Assembly (NCBI GenBank): GCA_028285085.1
Contig: JANQQI010000055.1
Location: 94,027 to 158,026, forward strand
Direction of reading: 5' to 3'
Source: Saprospiraceae bacterium
GTDB taxonomy: Bacteria; Bacteroidota; Bacteroidia; Chitinophagales; Saprospiraceae
DNA: 64,000 bases
The position numbers and the translations under genes were made by a program. Under the pieces are notes generated by a model. That model made no database searches and was not told where the DNA came from. It was given only the letters and a program-made list of their open reading frames with translations. Below, one piece after another: positions 37,097 to 47,295 of this stretch; position 1 is the stretch's first letter, and every line of letters begins with the position of its first letter.

Positions 37097-39529
37097 CTAA
37101 AAAGGATAGCCAATGGCGAGGTTATAATTGAAGTCGTTGAACTGTAATTTGGACCAAGTGTCGATCAACCAGTAATTCCCCTCTTCGTCGGGGAAGGGGT
37201 TACGCATCTTAAGCCCGAGGTCAAAACGAATGATAAAATAGCTAAAATCTCCCCTCAAACCGAAGCCTGTACCCACCGCAAGTTGTTTTAGGAAATTATT
37301 ACCAATCATTTCTCCTGTATTGGGATCAGGGCGAGACCGCCAAAGCAGCTGAGATCCTGGTCGCAATTCATCGTATTTCAAGGTCCAGATATTACCGATA
37401 TCGAGGAAAAAGGCGCCTTTGAAATAAGAGAGGATATCAAAGCGATACTCGGCATTCATCTCCAGCAAGAAATCACCACTCTGATAAAATGGAACATTGT
37501 TGGGGTTATCGATGGTCAATGGATCGACAAACTCACCGGGGCCTAGCTCACGGTAACGCCAACCCCGCATCGTATTTTGATTACCACCAATGAACTGCTT
37601 GACGTAGGGCACTTCAATTGTATCTTGCAAGGATACCGCAACGCTGGAGGCTACCCGAAAGGCCATCGATTGCTTTTCGTTGATATTGAAATAAGCTCGG
37701 AAATTAGCTTCCAAGCGCAAGTAACGTGAAAAATCTACCGAGTTGAAGAGCCGGAAGTTGTAATCTTCAAAGCCGAGATTATATAGGCTATTCAACGCCA
37801 TGATCTCCAGCCCGGAAGCTTCAAAGTTCACGCCGGCCGCCCATGAGTGTCCACGGATATTGGTCCGGCTGGAGTAGTCAAAGCTTAAATCCCGGAAGAA
37901 TAAACCCGTAAAGAGCTGATCCGTAAAACTACTACGCAAGAAAGGATTGCTATCCAGAATGACTTCGAAATCCGGCTCAAATTCCGGCGCTAAGTAATTA
38001 ACTCCGGCTTGATTGAGGCGTAATCGTTTACGTGGGCTGAGCTGCAAGTCATAACCAAAGCTCCCGTTGAATGAATTAAAACTATAAAAGTTGAATAGTA
38101 GCAGACGATTGTAACTGGCCGATACCCGGGTTTGCGAAAGCTGGGAGAGGTTAGGATATAAGCTTTGAAGCCCGGGCAAACGACTGACGCCACGATAAAA
38201 ATTAGTAAACGGAACGTAGCGTGGAATATCCCAATTACCTTGTGCCAGCAGATCCAGTGAGTAAATGAGATTATCGGGATCTTCGAAGTTGAACTCAATT
38301 CCCCCCTGTACCGAAGCGGAAAAAACCGAAGCGTTATTCAGGAAGTTACGATTTCGAAAGTTCAGGTTCACCGAGGTACCAAAAATCGAACTACTGGTGT
38401 TTGAAATATCATAATTAGAGTTATTGATCTCTAAATCCGCCCCAATGACCAATTTCTTACGCGGGGTCATCCGTATTAGAAAATTCAATACTTGAGGATC
38501 GTTCGGATCTTCTTTACGATCGATTGTAATGTATTTATAGTAATCAAGCTTCCTGAGCTGACTGTTAGTCCGATTAAGTGCTTCATCCGAATATAATACA
38601 CCTTCTCGTAGTGAAATGGCCTGCAGGATATTTTGCGGATTGACGGAGAGCTCGTCATTATTACTCACAAAGTGAATGCCTTTGATGAGCGTATCTATTT
38701 TAAAGCTTCCATCGAGAGCGGGCTTATAATCGGTGTCCACCTGGACTTTTCCGATGTGGAAAATTTGGTGGGCTTCGAGATCCTTGGGGGTGAAGATGGT
38801 AAAAGTCAAATTGACTTTGTGGTTCGTGCTATCTCCTGTGAGCGCGTCGATATAGCTGGGATCGAAATTGGCGTAGCCCAGGTTTCGCAAGGTTGTACTG
38901 ATGCGATCCACCTCTTTGTTGTATAAATCGACACTTACCGGATCGCCCGACTTCAAAAAACTCTCTTCCTCGGTATCTTTCAGAATACGTTGAATCTGAA
39001 AGTCTTTACAAATGTAGCTGACACTATCAATTAGGTAACGCTGATGCGGATCGACGGTGTAATTAACAATGACCTTTTTGTTATTGCGTTTTTCTTTGAT
39101 CTTAAAGTCCACCTCTGCATCGAAGTAGCCTCGATTTTGTAGGTAATACTTCATTGAGCGTGCAGTACGCTCGGTAATATCCACATCGTAGATAGTAGGC
39201 GGCTCGGCAATTTTGCGTTGAATCCAGCGATCTATCTTAGTGGTATCTCCCGGATCATCGGTGCGAAAATAGAACCAGAGGCGGGTGCGGAATAACCCCA
39301 AGAATTTCTCATTGGGGAGTTGTTTGACAATCGTTTCTAATTCGTATTCTAAAGCTCGCCGGTCGGTGATCTTTTCTTTGGATTTGATTTTGACCTTATT
39401 TTTGGTCACCAACTGTTGCCCTTCGTTCAGATGTTTAGTGATCTGGCAGCTTCCCAAGAGAAAAAGGACGGGAATGCTGAATATTAAGTACCTTAAAACT
39501 ATCTTGCGAACAGGGTAGAGTTTAATCAT
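37097..39529 (-). CDS. tamL: TamA-like outer-membrane assembly lipoprotein (TamL)
   Basis: 810 residues; Omp85 family. The signal peptide ends in a lipobox (FLLGSC, about 24-29), a Bacteroidota feature that separates TamL from proteobacterial TamA. Residues 30-340 contain POTRA-type modules (ARSMKYYLQNRGYFDAEVDF, RISTTLRNLGYANFDPSYID, REGVLYSDEALNRTNSQLRK). The rest is a 16-strand barrel that includes KQFIGGNQNTMRGWRYRELG (near 650) and ends in aromatic F. No tamB gene is in the window. It diverges from the RNA methyltransferase gene. Confidence 0.9.
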   Translation of the reverse strand: MIKLYPVRKIVLRYLIFSIPVLFLLGSCQITKHLNEGQQLVTKNKVKIKSKEKITDRRALEYELETIVKQLPNEKFLGLFRTRLWFYFRTDDPGDTTKIDRWIQRKIAEPPTIYDVDITERTARSMKYYLQNRGYFDAEVDFKIKEKRNNKKVIVNYTVDPHQRYLIDSVSYICKDFQIQRILKDTEEESFLKSGDPVSVDLYNKEVDRISTTLRNLGYANFDPSYIDALTGDSTNHKVNLTFTIFTPKDLEAHQIFHIGKVQVDTDYKPALDGSFKIDTLIKGIHFVSNNDELSVNPQNILQAISLREGVLYSDEALNRTNSQLRKLDYYKYITIDRKEDPNDPQVLNFLIRMTPRKKLVIGADLEINNSNYDISNTSSSIFGTSVNLNFRNRNFLNNASVFSASVQGGIEFNFEDPDNLIYSLDLLAQGNWDIPRYVPFTNFYRGVSRLPGLQSLYPNLSQLSQTRVSASYNRLLLFNFYSFNSFNGSFGYDLQLSPRKRLRLNQAGVNYLAPEFEPDFEVILDSNPFLRSSFTDQLFTGLFFRDLSFDYSSRTNIRGHSWAAGVNFEASGLEIMALNSLYNLGFEDYNFRLFNSVDFSRYLRLEANFRAYFNINEKQSMAFRVASSVAVSLQDTIEVPYVKQFIGGNQNTMRGWRYRELGPGEFVDPLTIDNPNNVPFYQSGDFLLEMNAEYRFDILSYFKGAFFLDIGNIWTLKYDELRPGSQLLWRSRPDPNTGEMIGNNFLKQLAVGTGFGLRGDFSYFIIRFDLGLKMRNPFPDEEGNYWLIDTWSKLQFNDFNYNLAIGYPF

Positions 39530-39612
39530 ACCTGATGGGCTCTATTATTTTCAATTTAGTACGCCGAAAGATACTGTTTCCTTGCCTTCGGGCGGGTTAA
39601 TGTTCTCTTAAA

Positions 39613-40371
39613 ATGCTATCAAAAAACAAGCTCAAATATCTCAGATCGCTGAAATTAAAGAAGTTTCGGCAAATGTATAATAATTTCGTTGTAGAGGGCG
39701 AGAAGATGGTACTTGAATTGCTCCAATCTTCTGATTTTGAAGTCGAAACCTTGTTAGCCTTACCGGATTGGCTGCAGGCACATCGTGCAGATATCTCTGT
39801 TAGTATTGAGTCTGAAGCGGCATCTGCACGTGAATTGGAACAAATTTCGGCACTCAAAACACCGAATCAAGTGCTCGCTGTGGTGAAACAACGACGAGCG
39901 GAGATCAATACCGAAGTGGTGACCCAAGACTTGTCATTGTATCTGGACGGCATTCAAGACCCCGGCAACTTTGGAACGATTCTTCGCACTGCCGATTGGT
40001 TTGGCATCAAAACGGTATTCAGTGGGCCGGGGACGGTTGATTTGTATAACCCCAAGGTCTTGCAAGCAACTATGGGCGCATTTTTGCGCGTGCAAGTGAT
40101 CGAAGCTCCGCTGGATGAACTACATCATCGCTTTCCGAGCATACCGATCTGTGGAACAGTTTTAGCGGGCAAAAATATTTTTACCACGGTTTTACCAAGT
40201 GCTGCCATGATTGTAATTGGTAGCGAAGGAAAAGGCATTCGTCCCGATACCGAGGCATTACTTGACCAACGTCTAAGTATTCCGATGGCCAAGGGTGGGG
40301 GAGCAGAGTCTTTGAATGCCGCCATTGCAACGGGGATTGTATGTGCCTGTTTTCGAAATCTAAAGTCTTAA
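39613..40371 (+). CDS. TrmH/SpoU-family RNA 2'-O-methyltransferase
   Basis: 252 residues. The N-terminal substrate-binding domain starts LKYLRSLKLKKFRQMYNNFV. The SPOUT knot has all three motifs: DGIQDPGNFGTILRTADWFG (about 112-131), MIVIGSEGKGIRPD (about 198-211) and LSIPMAKGGGAESLNAAIAT (about 222-241). Methylates a ribose in rRNA or tRNA; whether it is the RlmB-type G2251 enzyme cannot be told. Followed after 19 bases by a small membrane protein gene. Confidence 0.93.
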   Translation: MLSKNKLKYLRSLKLKKFRQMYNNFVVEGEKMVLELLQSSDFEVETLLALPDWLQAHRADISVSIESEAASARELEQISALKTPNQVLAVVKQRRAEINTEVVTQDLSLYLDGIQDPGNFGTILRTADWFGIKTVFSGPGTVDLYNPKVLQATMGAFLRVQVIEAPLDELHHRFPSIPICGTVLAGKNIFTTVLPSAAMIVIGSEGKGIRPDTEALLDQRLSIPMAKGGGAESLNAAIATGIVCACFRNLKS

Positions 40372-40390
40372 TTCAAACAACTCGCGTGAT

Positions 40391-40891
40391 ATGACTCAGA
40401 AAAAACCACTGGATGCAGAAGAGCCGTTTGATGAGGAACTGGTGGAAGATCCCCGAGCGTGGCGACGATCTTTACTGGAGTTGATTCCCTTATCGTTGAT
40501 CGTGATCGCCGTGCTATTGCACAAGTACGATTTACCGTACAGCTCTGAGTTTTTTATCCTTGGCGGCAGTCTGGCTGCTTTGCTTTATTTGATGTTTTCG
40601 TGGTATATGTTCAAGGTGAAGCGATACGAGAAGCTTGAGGTGGTATTATCAATTCTATGTGGCTTGATCTTTCCAGTCGGTATTTTGGGATTAGTGTTTA
40701 AAATTGAAAGTTGGACAAATGCTTCCACAATTATGTGGTCAGCTATTTATGCCGGAGGTGCCCTGCTTGCAGTTAGTTTAGTACTTTTCGTTTTTCATAT
40801 CCGCGATGAACGTGCGGCTACTTTTTATCGCAATCTCTTAGCCAGGCTACTGGTATTTTGCGCACTATTGATTCGATTAGTGTTTTCTTAG
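40391..40891 (+). CDS. Membrane protein of unknown function
   Basis: 166 residues: an acidic cytoplasmic N-terminus (KPLDAEEPFDEELVEDP) followed by four or five helices (about 29-44, 54-74, 82-102, 114-135 and 148-164). I do not recognise the family. The layout loosely resembles the membrane part of GldL, but without its motifs or partner genes. Probably co-transcribed with the upstream methyltransferase gene. Confidence 0.8.
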   Translation: MTQKKPLDAEEPFDEELVEDPRAWRRSLLELIPLSLIVIAVLLHKYDLPYSSEFFILGGSLAALLYLMFSWYMFKVKRYEKLEVVLSILCGLIFPVGILGLVFKIESWTNASTIMWSAIYAGGALLAVSLVLFVFHIRDERAATFYRNLLARLLVFCALLIRLVFS

Positions 40892-40967
40892 AAAGGGCTC
40901 AAGCATTCAAAAGGAGTTGTGAAATGGGGTAATAGATAAGAAAACATTAAACCATTCCATAAAACAA

Positions 40968-41000
40968 AATCGCGAAGCCATCTGATGTGACTTCGCGATT
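40968..41000 (-). terminator. Bidirectional terminator between convergent genes
   Basis: Perfect 10-bp stem (40968-40977 with 40991-41000). The minus-strand side is followed by TTGTTTTA, serving the thioredoxin-like gene; the plus side by CTTGTTT. Confidence 0.8.
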
Positions 41001-41023
41001 CTTGTTTAGAAAGTGAGGTAGGG

Positions 41024-42151
41024 TTATAATAACTTCTTCAACTCTTCTTCCAGATTGTGTCTTGGATTCAAGGCCGCGATATTACCATCCCGGTCAATCA
41101 AAAAGGTCTGTGGAATACTTCGCACGCCGTAAGTTTTAGCCGCGATAGAATTCCAGTGTTTCAAATCGCTGACGTGGGAATCCCAGATCAGATTATCTTT
41201 GGCAATTGCATCAACCCATTTCTTCTTCGCCTGATCTTGCTGACGGTTGACGTCTTCCTCGGTTTTGAATTTATTACGCATTCGAGGATTAACACCATCT
41301 AATGATACGCTAAATACCGTAAATCCTTGTTCTTTATATTTCTTGTAGGTTTCTACCACCTTTGGATTCTCACGACGACATGGCCCACACCAGCTCGCCC
41401 AAAAGTCGAGTAAGACAATTTTGCCTTTCAAATCCGACAACGCACGTTCCTGACCATCGGGACCCGAAAGGCGAATCTCTGGAGCGGGTTTCCCCACTTG
41501 AACCAATTCAGTAGCGCGTTGGGCCGCAATTTTTGCTTCCATATTCTGCACTAATTGTCCGAAGATGGTCGCGTAGGTGGAATTCGAAGCTTCAGAATTC
41601 AAGCGGTCGTTCAAAGATTTGAATAATGGCAATTGCTTAGAATTGTTTTGGTACAAATCCGAAGCAATAAAGGCCGCTGGAATGGCCTTACCTTCCTTAA
41701 GATAGGTCTCCAGACTGGCAAAATCACGGTTAGCGATCAATTGCATTGCTTTTTGGAAATCCTGACTAGCCTCGGACGCATCTAGCTTGAAATCATATTT
41801 GTCGAATGAATTCAATGAGCCATTCAGTTTGACGAGGTTGGTATTACCATCGAAATAGAAAAATGCTTTTCGTGCACCAATGCGCAAACGGTAGATGCCT
41901 TCGGTAAGCATTTCGTCGAGGTGGAACTCAAACTTGCCACTTCCATCAATCTCTGCTTTTGCCATTGAAGTATTGGACTTGTCGAAGCTGATTTGATCGA
42001 AATAAGCAGTAATGTTTTGTGCATTTTCAAGTTTACCTTGCAGGGTGAAACCGTTGCTCTGCAAAGAGGCCGCGGTATTATCGCAACTACTAAAAGTCGC
42101 TACACCAAGTGCAATCAAAAACAGACTGAGTAGAAATGTTTTGCTTTTCAT
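41024..42151 (-). CDS. TlpA-like thioredoxin lipoprotein with DUF4369-type N-terminal domain
   Basis: About 375 residues from the ATG at 42151 (MKSKTFLLSLFLIALG), with a lipobox ending in SSC near residue 23. Residues 30-230 are a DUF4369-like beta domain with a helical linker. The C-terminal thioredoxin domain has the redox motif FWASWCGPCRRENP and the cis-Pro block YGVRSIPQTFLIDRDG. Likely a periplasm-facing disulfide reductase. It starts 20 bases after the purL stop codon, so it probably shares the purL transcript. Confidence 0.92.
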   Translation of the reverse strand: MKSKTFLLSLFLIALGVATFSSCDNTAASLQSNGFTLQGKLENAQNITAYFDQISFDKSNTSMAKAEIDGSGKFEFHLDEMLTEGIYRLRIGARKAFFYFDGNTNLVKLNGSLNSFDKYDFKLDASEASQDFQKAMQLIANRDFASLETYLKEGKAIPAAFIASDLYQNNSKQLPLFKSLNDRLNSEASNSTYATIFGQLVQNMEAKIAAQRATELVQVGKPAPEIRLSGPDGQERALSDLKGKIVLLDFWASWCGPCRRENPKVVETYKKYKEQGFTVFSVSLDGVNPRMRNKFKTEEDVNRQQDQAKKKWVDAIAKDNLIWDSHVSDLKHWNSIAAKTYGVRSIPQTFLIDRDGNIAALNPRHNLEEELKKLL

Positions 42152-42171
42152 ATCGCTTGTGTTTGATTTTA

Positions 42172-44430
42172 TCAATTAGAATTGCCATTCAGTTTCTCAC
42201 CTAATTGATGATTATAGGTGTGTTTCCAATCCTGAACAGCGCCATAATCTGTGCCATCTATTACAATTTGTGCGCCGGAAACCTGTCCGAGCTTTTGTAC
42301 CGGTACTTTGGCTTCGGCCAGTGCAGACAAGAAACTTTCTTCTTGCTCAGCCCGCACACTCACTACAACTCGACTCTGTGCCTCACCAAATAAGAACGCA
42401 TCTTTGCGTATTTCAGTTTTACAATCTACCTCAAATCCCAAATCATTAACCATCGCACTCTCTACTAGAGTCACAAATAATCCCCCCTCGGAGACATCAT
42501 GTGCCGAGGCAATCAGATCGTTATGAATGAGTTGACGGACGGCTTGTTGTAGTTCAAACTCAACATCTAAATCGAAGTGAGGAACGGGAGATTTATGAAT
42601 GTTGTGTAGTACTCGGAGGTATTCAGAGCTTCCTAGATCTTCTGGCGAATGGCCTAGCAAATAGATGGCATCTCCTTCCGCTTTGAAATCCAGCGTCATA
42701 TATCGATCCGCATTATCTAAGACCCCAAGCATTCCAATCGTTGGGGTAGGGTAGACCGGCTCGGTATAAGTGCTACCATCTTCACGTTTGTAAACGGACT
42801 GATTGTAGAAACTGACGTTTCCACCGGTGACTGGTGTATCGAATTTCCGACAAGCCTCACCCATACCTTTAATCGCATGGACAAACTGCCAGTACACTTC
42901 CTCATCGTAAGGATTACCGAAATTGAGACAGTTCGTAATAGCTACCGGCAGACCTCCAGAGCAAGTGATATTTCGCGCTGCTTCCGAAACGGCGATCATG
43001 GCACCGACATAAGGATCAGCATAAACGTAGGCTGAATTGCAGTCTGTAGTCACCACTAGGGCTTTTTCTGTGCCTTTGACACGCACGATGGCTGCATCTG
43101 AAGGACGATTGGTGCCCATGCTATTGGTGCGTACCATAGAATCGTATTGTTCGTAGACCCAACGTTTTGATACAATGTTGGGTGAAGCAAAAAGTTGCTT
43201 GGCCGTAGCGACGTAGTCGGTGGGCTGTGGTACTTGATTCAGGTCAAACTGAGCGATGTCATCAAAGTAAGCCGGGCGGCGATAATTACGCTGATAGACC
43301 GGGGCGCCGCCACCGAGTACGAGTGGCTCGGCTGGAACGTCCGCTACACAAACACCGTTTTCGAAAAACTCTAATCGACCCGTATCTGTAACAATTCCAA
43401 TTTCTTCACATTCTAAGTCCCATTTGTCGAATACTTCAAAAAGCAGATGCTCCTGACCTTTTACGGCTACGATCAGCATCCGTTCCTGACTTTCGGAAAG
43501 TAATATTTCGAATGGGCTCATATTCGCTTGTCGGGTAGGCACTTTATCCAAGTGGATTTGCATCCCGGTTTTACTCTTGGCGCTCATCTCCGAAGTGGAG
43601 CAAGTAATACCCGCCGCACCCATATCTTGCATGCCGACGATAGCGCCCGTTTTAATCGCTTCCAATGACGCTTCGAGCAGCAGTTTTTCTTGGAAAGGGT
43701 CACCGACTTGTACTGCTGGTAAGTCTTCTGCCGATTCCTCGGTCAAGTCCGCGGATGCGAAGGTGGCACCGTGGATTCCATCCTTACCCGTTGCAGAGCC
43801 AACAATGAAAACGGGATTACCCGGGCCATCGGCAACTGCAGAAACGGTCTCACCGACTTTTACAATGCCCACAGACATGGCATTAACCAAGATGTTTTGA
43901 TTATAGCAATCATTGAAGTAGACTTCACCGCCTACCGTTGGGACACCAAAACAGTTACCGTAATCACCAATCCCGCGGACCACACCGTCAACTAAGTGAT
44001 GAGTATGACGCGAATCAATATTTCCGAAGCGCAGAGAATTCAGTGCTGCAATTGGACGGGCTCCCATCGTGAAAATATCGCGGTGAATACCACCAACACC
44101 AGTAGCAGCTCCTTGGTAAGGTTCGATGGCTGAAGGGTGGTTATGAGATTCGATTTTGAAAGCACAGGCCAATCCATCACCGATATCCACTAGTCCGGCA
44201 TTTTCTTCGCCGGCTCCAACTAAAAGTCGCTGGCCATCTCGTGGCAACGTTTTTAGATAGGTAATGGAGTTTTTGTACGAGCAATGCTCCGACCACATCA
44301 CTGAGAAAATACTCAGCTCGGTAAAGTTGGGCATTCGACCCAGAATATCCTGGATTTTCTCAAATTCTTCGGGGGTAAGTCCCAGATTTTGTGCGGTTTC
44401 GACGGTAATCTTTGGCTCCGTTAATTGCAT
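42172..44430 (-). CDS. purL: Phosphoribosylformylglycinamidine synthase subunit II
   Basis: 752 residues, the length of the small PurL that works with separate PurS and PurQ. ATP-dependent amidation of FGAR in purine synthesis. Family blocks: [20 protein letters not shown] (about 43-62), [20 protein letters not shown] (about 111-130), [20 protein letters not shown] and the late [17 protein letters not shown]. purS and purQ are not in the window. The start is at the ATG at 44430; a TTG three bases upstream is ignored. Confidence 0.96.
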   Translation of the reverse strand: MQLTEPKITVETAQNLGLTPEEFEKIQDILGRMPNFTELSIFSVMWSEHCSYKNSITYLKTLPRDGQRLLVGAGEENAGLVDIGDGLACAFKIESHNHPSAIEPYQGAATGVGGIHRDIFTMGARPIAALNSLRFGNIDSRHTHHLVDGVVRGIGDYGNCFGVPTVGGEVYFNDCYNQNILVNAMSVGIVKVGETVSAVADGPGNPVFIVGSATGKDGIHGATFASADLTEESAEDLPAVQVGDPFQEKLLLEASLEAIKTGAIVGMQDMGAAGITCSTSEMSAKSKTGMQIHLDKVPTRQANMSPFEILLSESQERMLIVAVKGQEHLLFEVFDKWDLECEEIGIVTDTGRLEFFENGVCVADVPAEPLVLGGGAPVYQRNYRRPAYFDDIAQFDLNQVPQPTDYVATAKQLFASPNIVSKRWVYEQYDSMVRTNSMGTNRPSDAAIVRVKGTEKALVVTTDCNSAYVYADPYVGAMIAVSEAARNITCSGGLPVAITNCLNFGNPYDEEVYWQFVHAIKGMGEACRKFDTPVTGGNVSFYNQSVYKREDGSTYTEPVYPTPTIGMLGVLDNADRYMTLDFKAEGDAIYLLGHSPEDLGSSEYLRVLHNIHKSPVPHFDLDVEFELQQAVRQLIHNDLIASAHDVSEGGLFVTLVESAMVNDLGFEVDCKTEIRKDAFLFGEAQSRVVVSVRAEQEESFLSALAEAKVPVQKLGQVSGAQIVIDGTDYGAVQDWKHTYNHQLGEKLNGNSN

Positions 44431-44458
44431 CAATGGAAGGATTAAATGAAAGAAAGTG

Positions 44459-44489
44459 CAAAGATAATACCTCCATTGTAACTACCCAA
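44459..44489 (-). promoter_or_regulatory. Promoter of purL
   Basis: On the minus strand: TTG (44489-44487), a 20-base spacer and TATCTTTG (44466-44459). The predicted start is about 20 bases before the ATG. Confidence 0.65.
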
Positions 44490-44513
44490 TTTTTTCAATC
44501 TACCGCTAGTCCT

Positions 44514-46457
44514 CTAGTCCGTTTTTTTTCGAAAGACCAGCGTTTCTTCTCGTTTCTGTAGCATGATATCGTACAATTCGCGGAGATGTAAATATTCTGA
44601 GGGATTGAAAAATGGGTCGAGAATATTAAAATCCATACGCAATTGAAGACTAGGACCATTGTGGCTGACAAAATATTTTAAATAGCCTTTCTCGTTGGGG
44701 AGTTTCAAAGTGACGGTCTCTGGTAATTCTACAAGTTCGAATTGTTCGGGAATCATCAAATTCAGGACATACATTTCCTGAAAGGGGAAATAGAAATCAA
44801 TAGGCAGATAACGTATTGGATTGCTGAATGGATTGCTTTCCGGGGATAGATCAACGAAGGGACTGAAGTAAACCAAATCGCCATTATCAAAACGCAAGTT
44901 ATTATCAGTGATTTGTGCTTCGATTTTGAATTCATCTGCACGGGTTGATTTTTCGGAAACTAGAGCGCTTTCGACCCGTATTTCTGCTCCAACCCGCATA
45001 ATTTCATCAATAACAAATTTCTCTGCGTTATCATCTGCTTTTCGGAGATCATAACGAGCGTTCACCGCGTGGTAATCCCGATAATTGCGATTCAACTGGT
45101 ATTGAACCATGGGATCATCACCTAATTCAGCTTGCACCATAGTCACTGTTCTGGTACGTTTACTAGGCAAAAGATCAATCCAGCGATAATTCTTTTTGTG
45201 GACGACGAAAGCAACCCCATTGAGGGTCTCCGGTGGAAGTATTTTAGGATCACGGGACTGCCAACTCACATCGATCGGGTAGTCTTTGCCTTCGATTTGG
45301 ACGTTTATCGCCACATGATTAAAAAACTCGAGGAGAGAATAATTTGGACTAGGTTTTCCGTAAGACTTTGTGGTCATTAGCAAGGGATCCGCTTTGAGAC
45401 CAGCGGCGCGGTACAGGGCTAGCAAGAAATGGTTCATATCAGCACTTGTCCCTTTCTTCGTCTCTTGTATCTCCTTGAAGGATTGCGATGGAGAGATGCG
45501 ATATCGTCCATTCCAGATGTAATCATCCATTACATACCAATAGAGTTTCTCCATTTTAGTTTGATCATCTTCACTTCCATTCAGCAAGGTATTAACTAAC
45601 TTCTTAGCGGCTTTACGTTTGCTGATCATCTTCGAAAAGTGGTCATTGCTGAGCAGATCTTTCGACAATTCCTCCCAACTCGTCATTAATTGTTCTTCAA
45701 CACCATTGGCTTTGATGTACGAAGCGAGTTGGAATCTTACCTTCTCGGTGTAGATATTTGAATTAGGGCAAAAAGCCTCTTCTTTTATAGCGGGCAGGTC
45801 CTTAAGTATCCAATGTTCGTAATTGTCAGAATTGCCGTACTTATTCATTAATCTGGGGCCCTGGAGGAGCACCAAGTATTTTCGTCCCCGATATACTTTG
45901 AATTCCATTTCGCTGTGAAGGACCGGTAATTCTTCCTGAAATTCCCAGGGATCGGGTGAGAACACCGCATCTGATTCAAGTGTATAGGAATATTCGAGAA
46001 TGGACCCCACTTCAATCGCAGGCATGGAGAATCGAATCTCAGACCAATTTTCATTTATTTTTTCAGTATAAAATTCCTTTTTGTCTAATTTAGAAAAGGA
46101 TGTTTGCCCATTCTTGAAATTAAAAGTTTGCGCTTTAAGGTATTTAATTCTTTCAGTCCCATCTCTATGGTAGAAGGGAATGACAATATTCGCGTGCTCT
46201 TCACCGCCTTGCTTTAGAACTTTAATTCTACGATGTATAAAGTAGCTAGCAGGCTCTCCCGCGATCATTTTTAACTTACCGTAGGCCGTCAATACGACGG
46301 CAGTGGCCGCCGAATCATAGGTGCAAACCGTAAGCGCTTTATCAGCCTCGCTGATTTCACCCCATTTTATAGGTGGCTTACGTTTCTGCGCAAAGGAGGA
46401 AGAGTAAAAAAAGAAAGTAACAATAAAGAGAATGGAAAAATTAAGTATACGTTTCAT
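44514..46457 (-). CDS. DUF3857 and transglutaminase-like secreted protein
   Basis: About 647 residues from the ATG at 46457, opening with a signal peptide (MKRILNFSILFIVTFFFYSS). The DUF3857 domain covers roughly residues 50-220 (PAIEVGSILEYSYTLESDA). A transglutaminase-like domain covers about 280-410. In the latter the usual catalytic Cys position reads KKGTSADMNHFLLALYRAAG, so it is Ser or Ala, while His (FFNHVAINV) and Asp (YPIDVSW) remain. This loss is usual in the Bacteroidota version of the family, so a non-catalytic or altered activity is expected. Exported; role unknown. Confidence 0.88.
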   Translation of the reverse strand: MKRILNFSILFIVTFFFYSSSFAQKRKPPIKWGEISEADKALTVCTYDSAATAVVLTAYGKLKMIAGEPASYFIHRRIKVLKQGGEEHANIVIPFYHRDGTERIKYLKAQTFNFKNGQTSFSKLDKKEFYTEKINENWSEIRFSMPAIEVGSILEYSYTLESDAVFSPDPWEFQEELPVLHSEMEFKVYRGRKYLVLLQGPRLMNKYGNSDNYEHWILKDLPAIKEEAFCPNSNIYTEKVRFQLASYIKANGVEEQLMTSWEELSKDLLSNDHFSKMISKRKAAKKLVNTLLNGSEDDQTKMEKLYWYVMDDYIWNGRYRISPSQSFKEIQETKKGTSADMNHFLLALYRAAGLKADPLLMTTKSYGKPSPNYSLLEFFNHVAINVQIEGKDYPIDVSWQSRDPKILPPETLNGVAFVVHKKNYRWIDLLPSKRTRTVTMVQAELGDDPMVQYQLNRNYRDYHAVNARYDLRKADDNAEKFVIDEIMRVGAEIRVESALVSEKSTRADEFKIEAQITDNNLRFDNGDLVYFSPFVDLSPESNPFSNPIRYLPIDFYFPFQEMYVLNLMIPEQFELVELPETVTLKLPNEKGYLKYFVSHNGPSLQLRMDFNILDPFFNPSEYLHLRELYDIMLQKREETLVFRKKTD

Positions 46458-46484
46458 AACCTTAGGAACAAGATGTGATAATAG

Positions 46485-46514
46485 CAAATCTAATCATCTT
46501 GTTCCGTTTTACAA
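46485..46514 (-). promoter_or_regulatory. Promoter of the DUF3857 gene
   Basis: On the minus strand: TTTG ending at 46512, a 19-base spacer and TAGATTTG (46492-46485). The predicted start is about 20 bases before the ATG at 46457. Confidence 0.55.
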
Positions 46515-46543
46515 AAAAACGTAACCGGCTTACTGTCTTTGAT

Positions 46544-47164
46544 TTATGCCTTGATCAGGTAATTGATGTAAAAAAATAAGACGAGGTAAATCCACAAGCC
46601 ATCCAGAAAATGCCAATAGAGCCCTAACAGACGTAGTTTAAGCCGTTTTTCGGGGTCGGAAAAATAGACCAGTACACTTACCGGCTCCTTCATGCGGCGG
46701 CGAGCTGTGATGAGGAAGAGAATTAGGAAAGGCAAACCCGCTACGACGTGTGCGAAGTGTAAGCCGGAGATGACGTAGAGATAGGAAGCAGAATTATCAC
46801 TGTTGATGAAAATTTGTTGACTGAACAACTGCACCCAACCCACGTATTGCATAATCATAAACACAACCGTAATGATGATGGTCCAAAGGAGTGCCCTTTG
46901 ATAGTTTTGGGTATTATCCTGGAGATAACTCTTTTTAGCCCAGTGCATGGTTAAGCTACTGCCCAGCAACAATAAGGTATTGAACAGGAAAATCCAAGGC
47001 AGCTTAATGGGAGGCATATTGGACTCTACTCTGGAATAGATAAAAGCCGCCGAGAAAGCCAGAAAAAGCATGGTAATGCTTGCCAAAGTCAGGACGAGCA
47101 AGACATTATAAGGATGGAAAATGAGAGAGGCTTCGCTATGCTGTTGTTCGGGCTCCTGATTCAT
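46544..47164 (-). CDS. Third cytochrome c oxidase subunit III-like protein
   Basis: 206 residues with five helices. The C-terminal LRLLGLYWHFLDGLWIYLVL (about 181-200) and ISGLHFAHVVAGLPFLILF (about 131-149) are subunit III signatures. It matches the short subunit III at 23753 in size and motif order, but lies alone, 21 kb from the oxidase operon, with no subunit I or II nearby. It may replace one of the operon copies under some condition or belong to another oxidase elsewhere. Confidence 0.85.
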   Translation of the reverse strand: MNQEPEQQHSEASLIFHPYNVLLVLTLASITMLFLAFSAAFIYSRVESNMPPIKLPWIFLFNTLLLLGSSLTMHWAKKSYLQDNTQNYQRALLWTIIITVVFMIMQYVGWVQLFSQQIFINSDNSASYLYVISGLHFAHVVAGLPFLILFLITARRRMKEPVSVLVYFSDPEKRLKLRLLGLYWHFLDGLWIYLVLFFYINYLIKA

Positions 47165-47233
47165 TAGACTCTGTTTAAATGCTATTGGCTAAACAATATT
47201 TTGGACCGATAGTTTTTGATTTTTTGCTCAAAA

Positions 47234-47274
47234 ACAAGAAAGAGTTGCCCCCGATTGGAGACAACCCTTCTTGT
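47234..47274 (-). terminator. Terminator of the esterase-like T9SS gene
   Basis: Stem ACAAGAA / TTCTTGT (47234-47240 with 47268-47274) continued by GTTG/CAAC after a small internal loop. Followed on the minus strand by TTTTTGAGC. Confidence 0.7.
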
Positions 47275-47295
47275 CATTCTCAGTGAAAAGTTTTT

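Noticed and set aside
40391..40891. GldL gliding-motility protein
   Set aside because: Only the helix layout is similar; the glutamate-containing helix and the gldK/gldM/gldN neighbours are missing.
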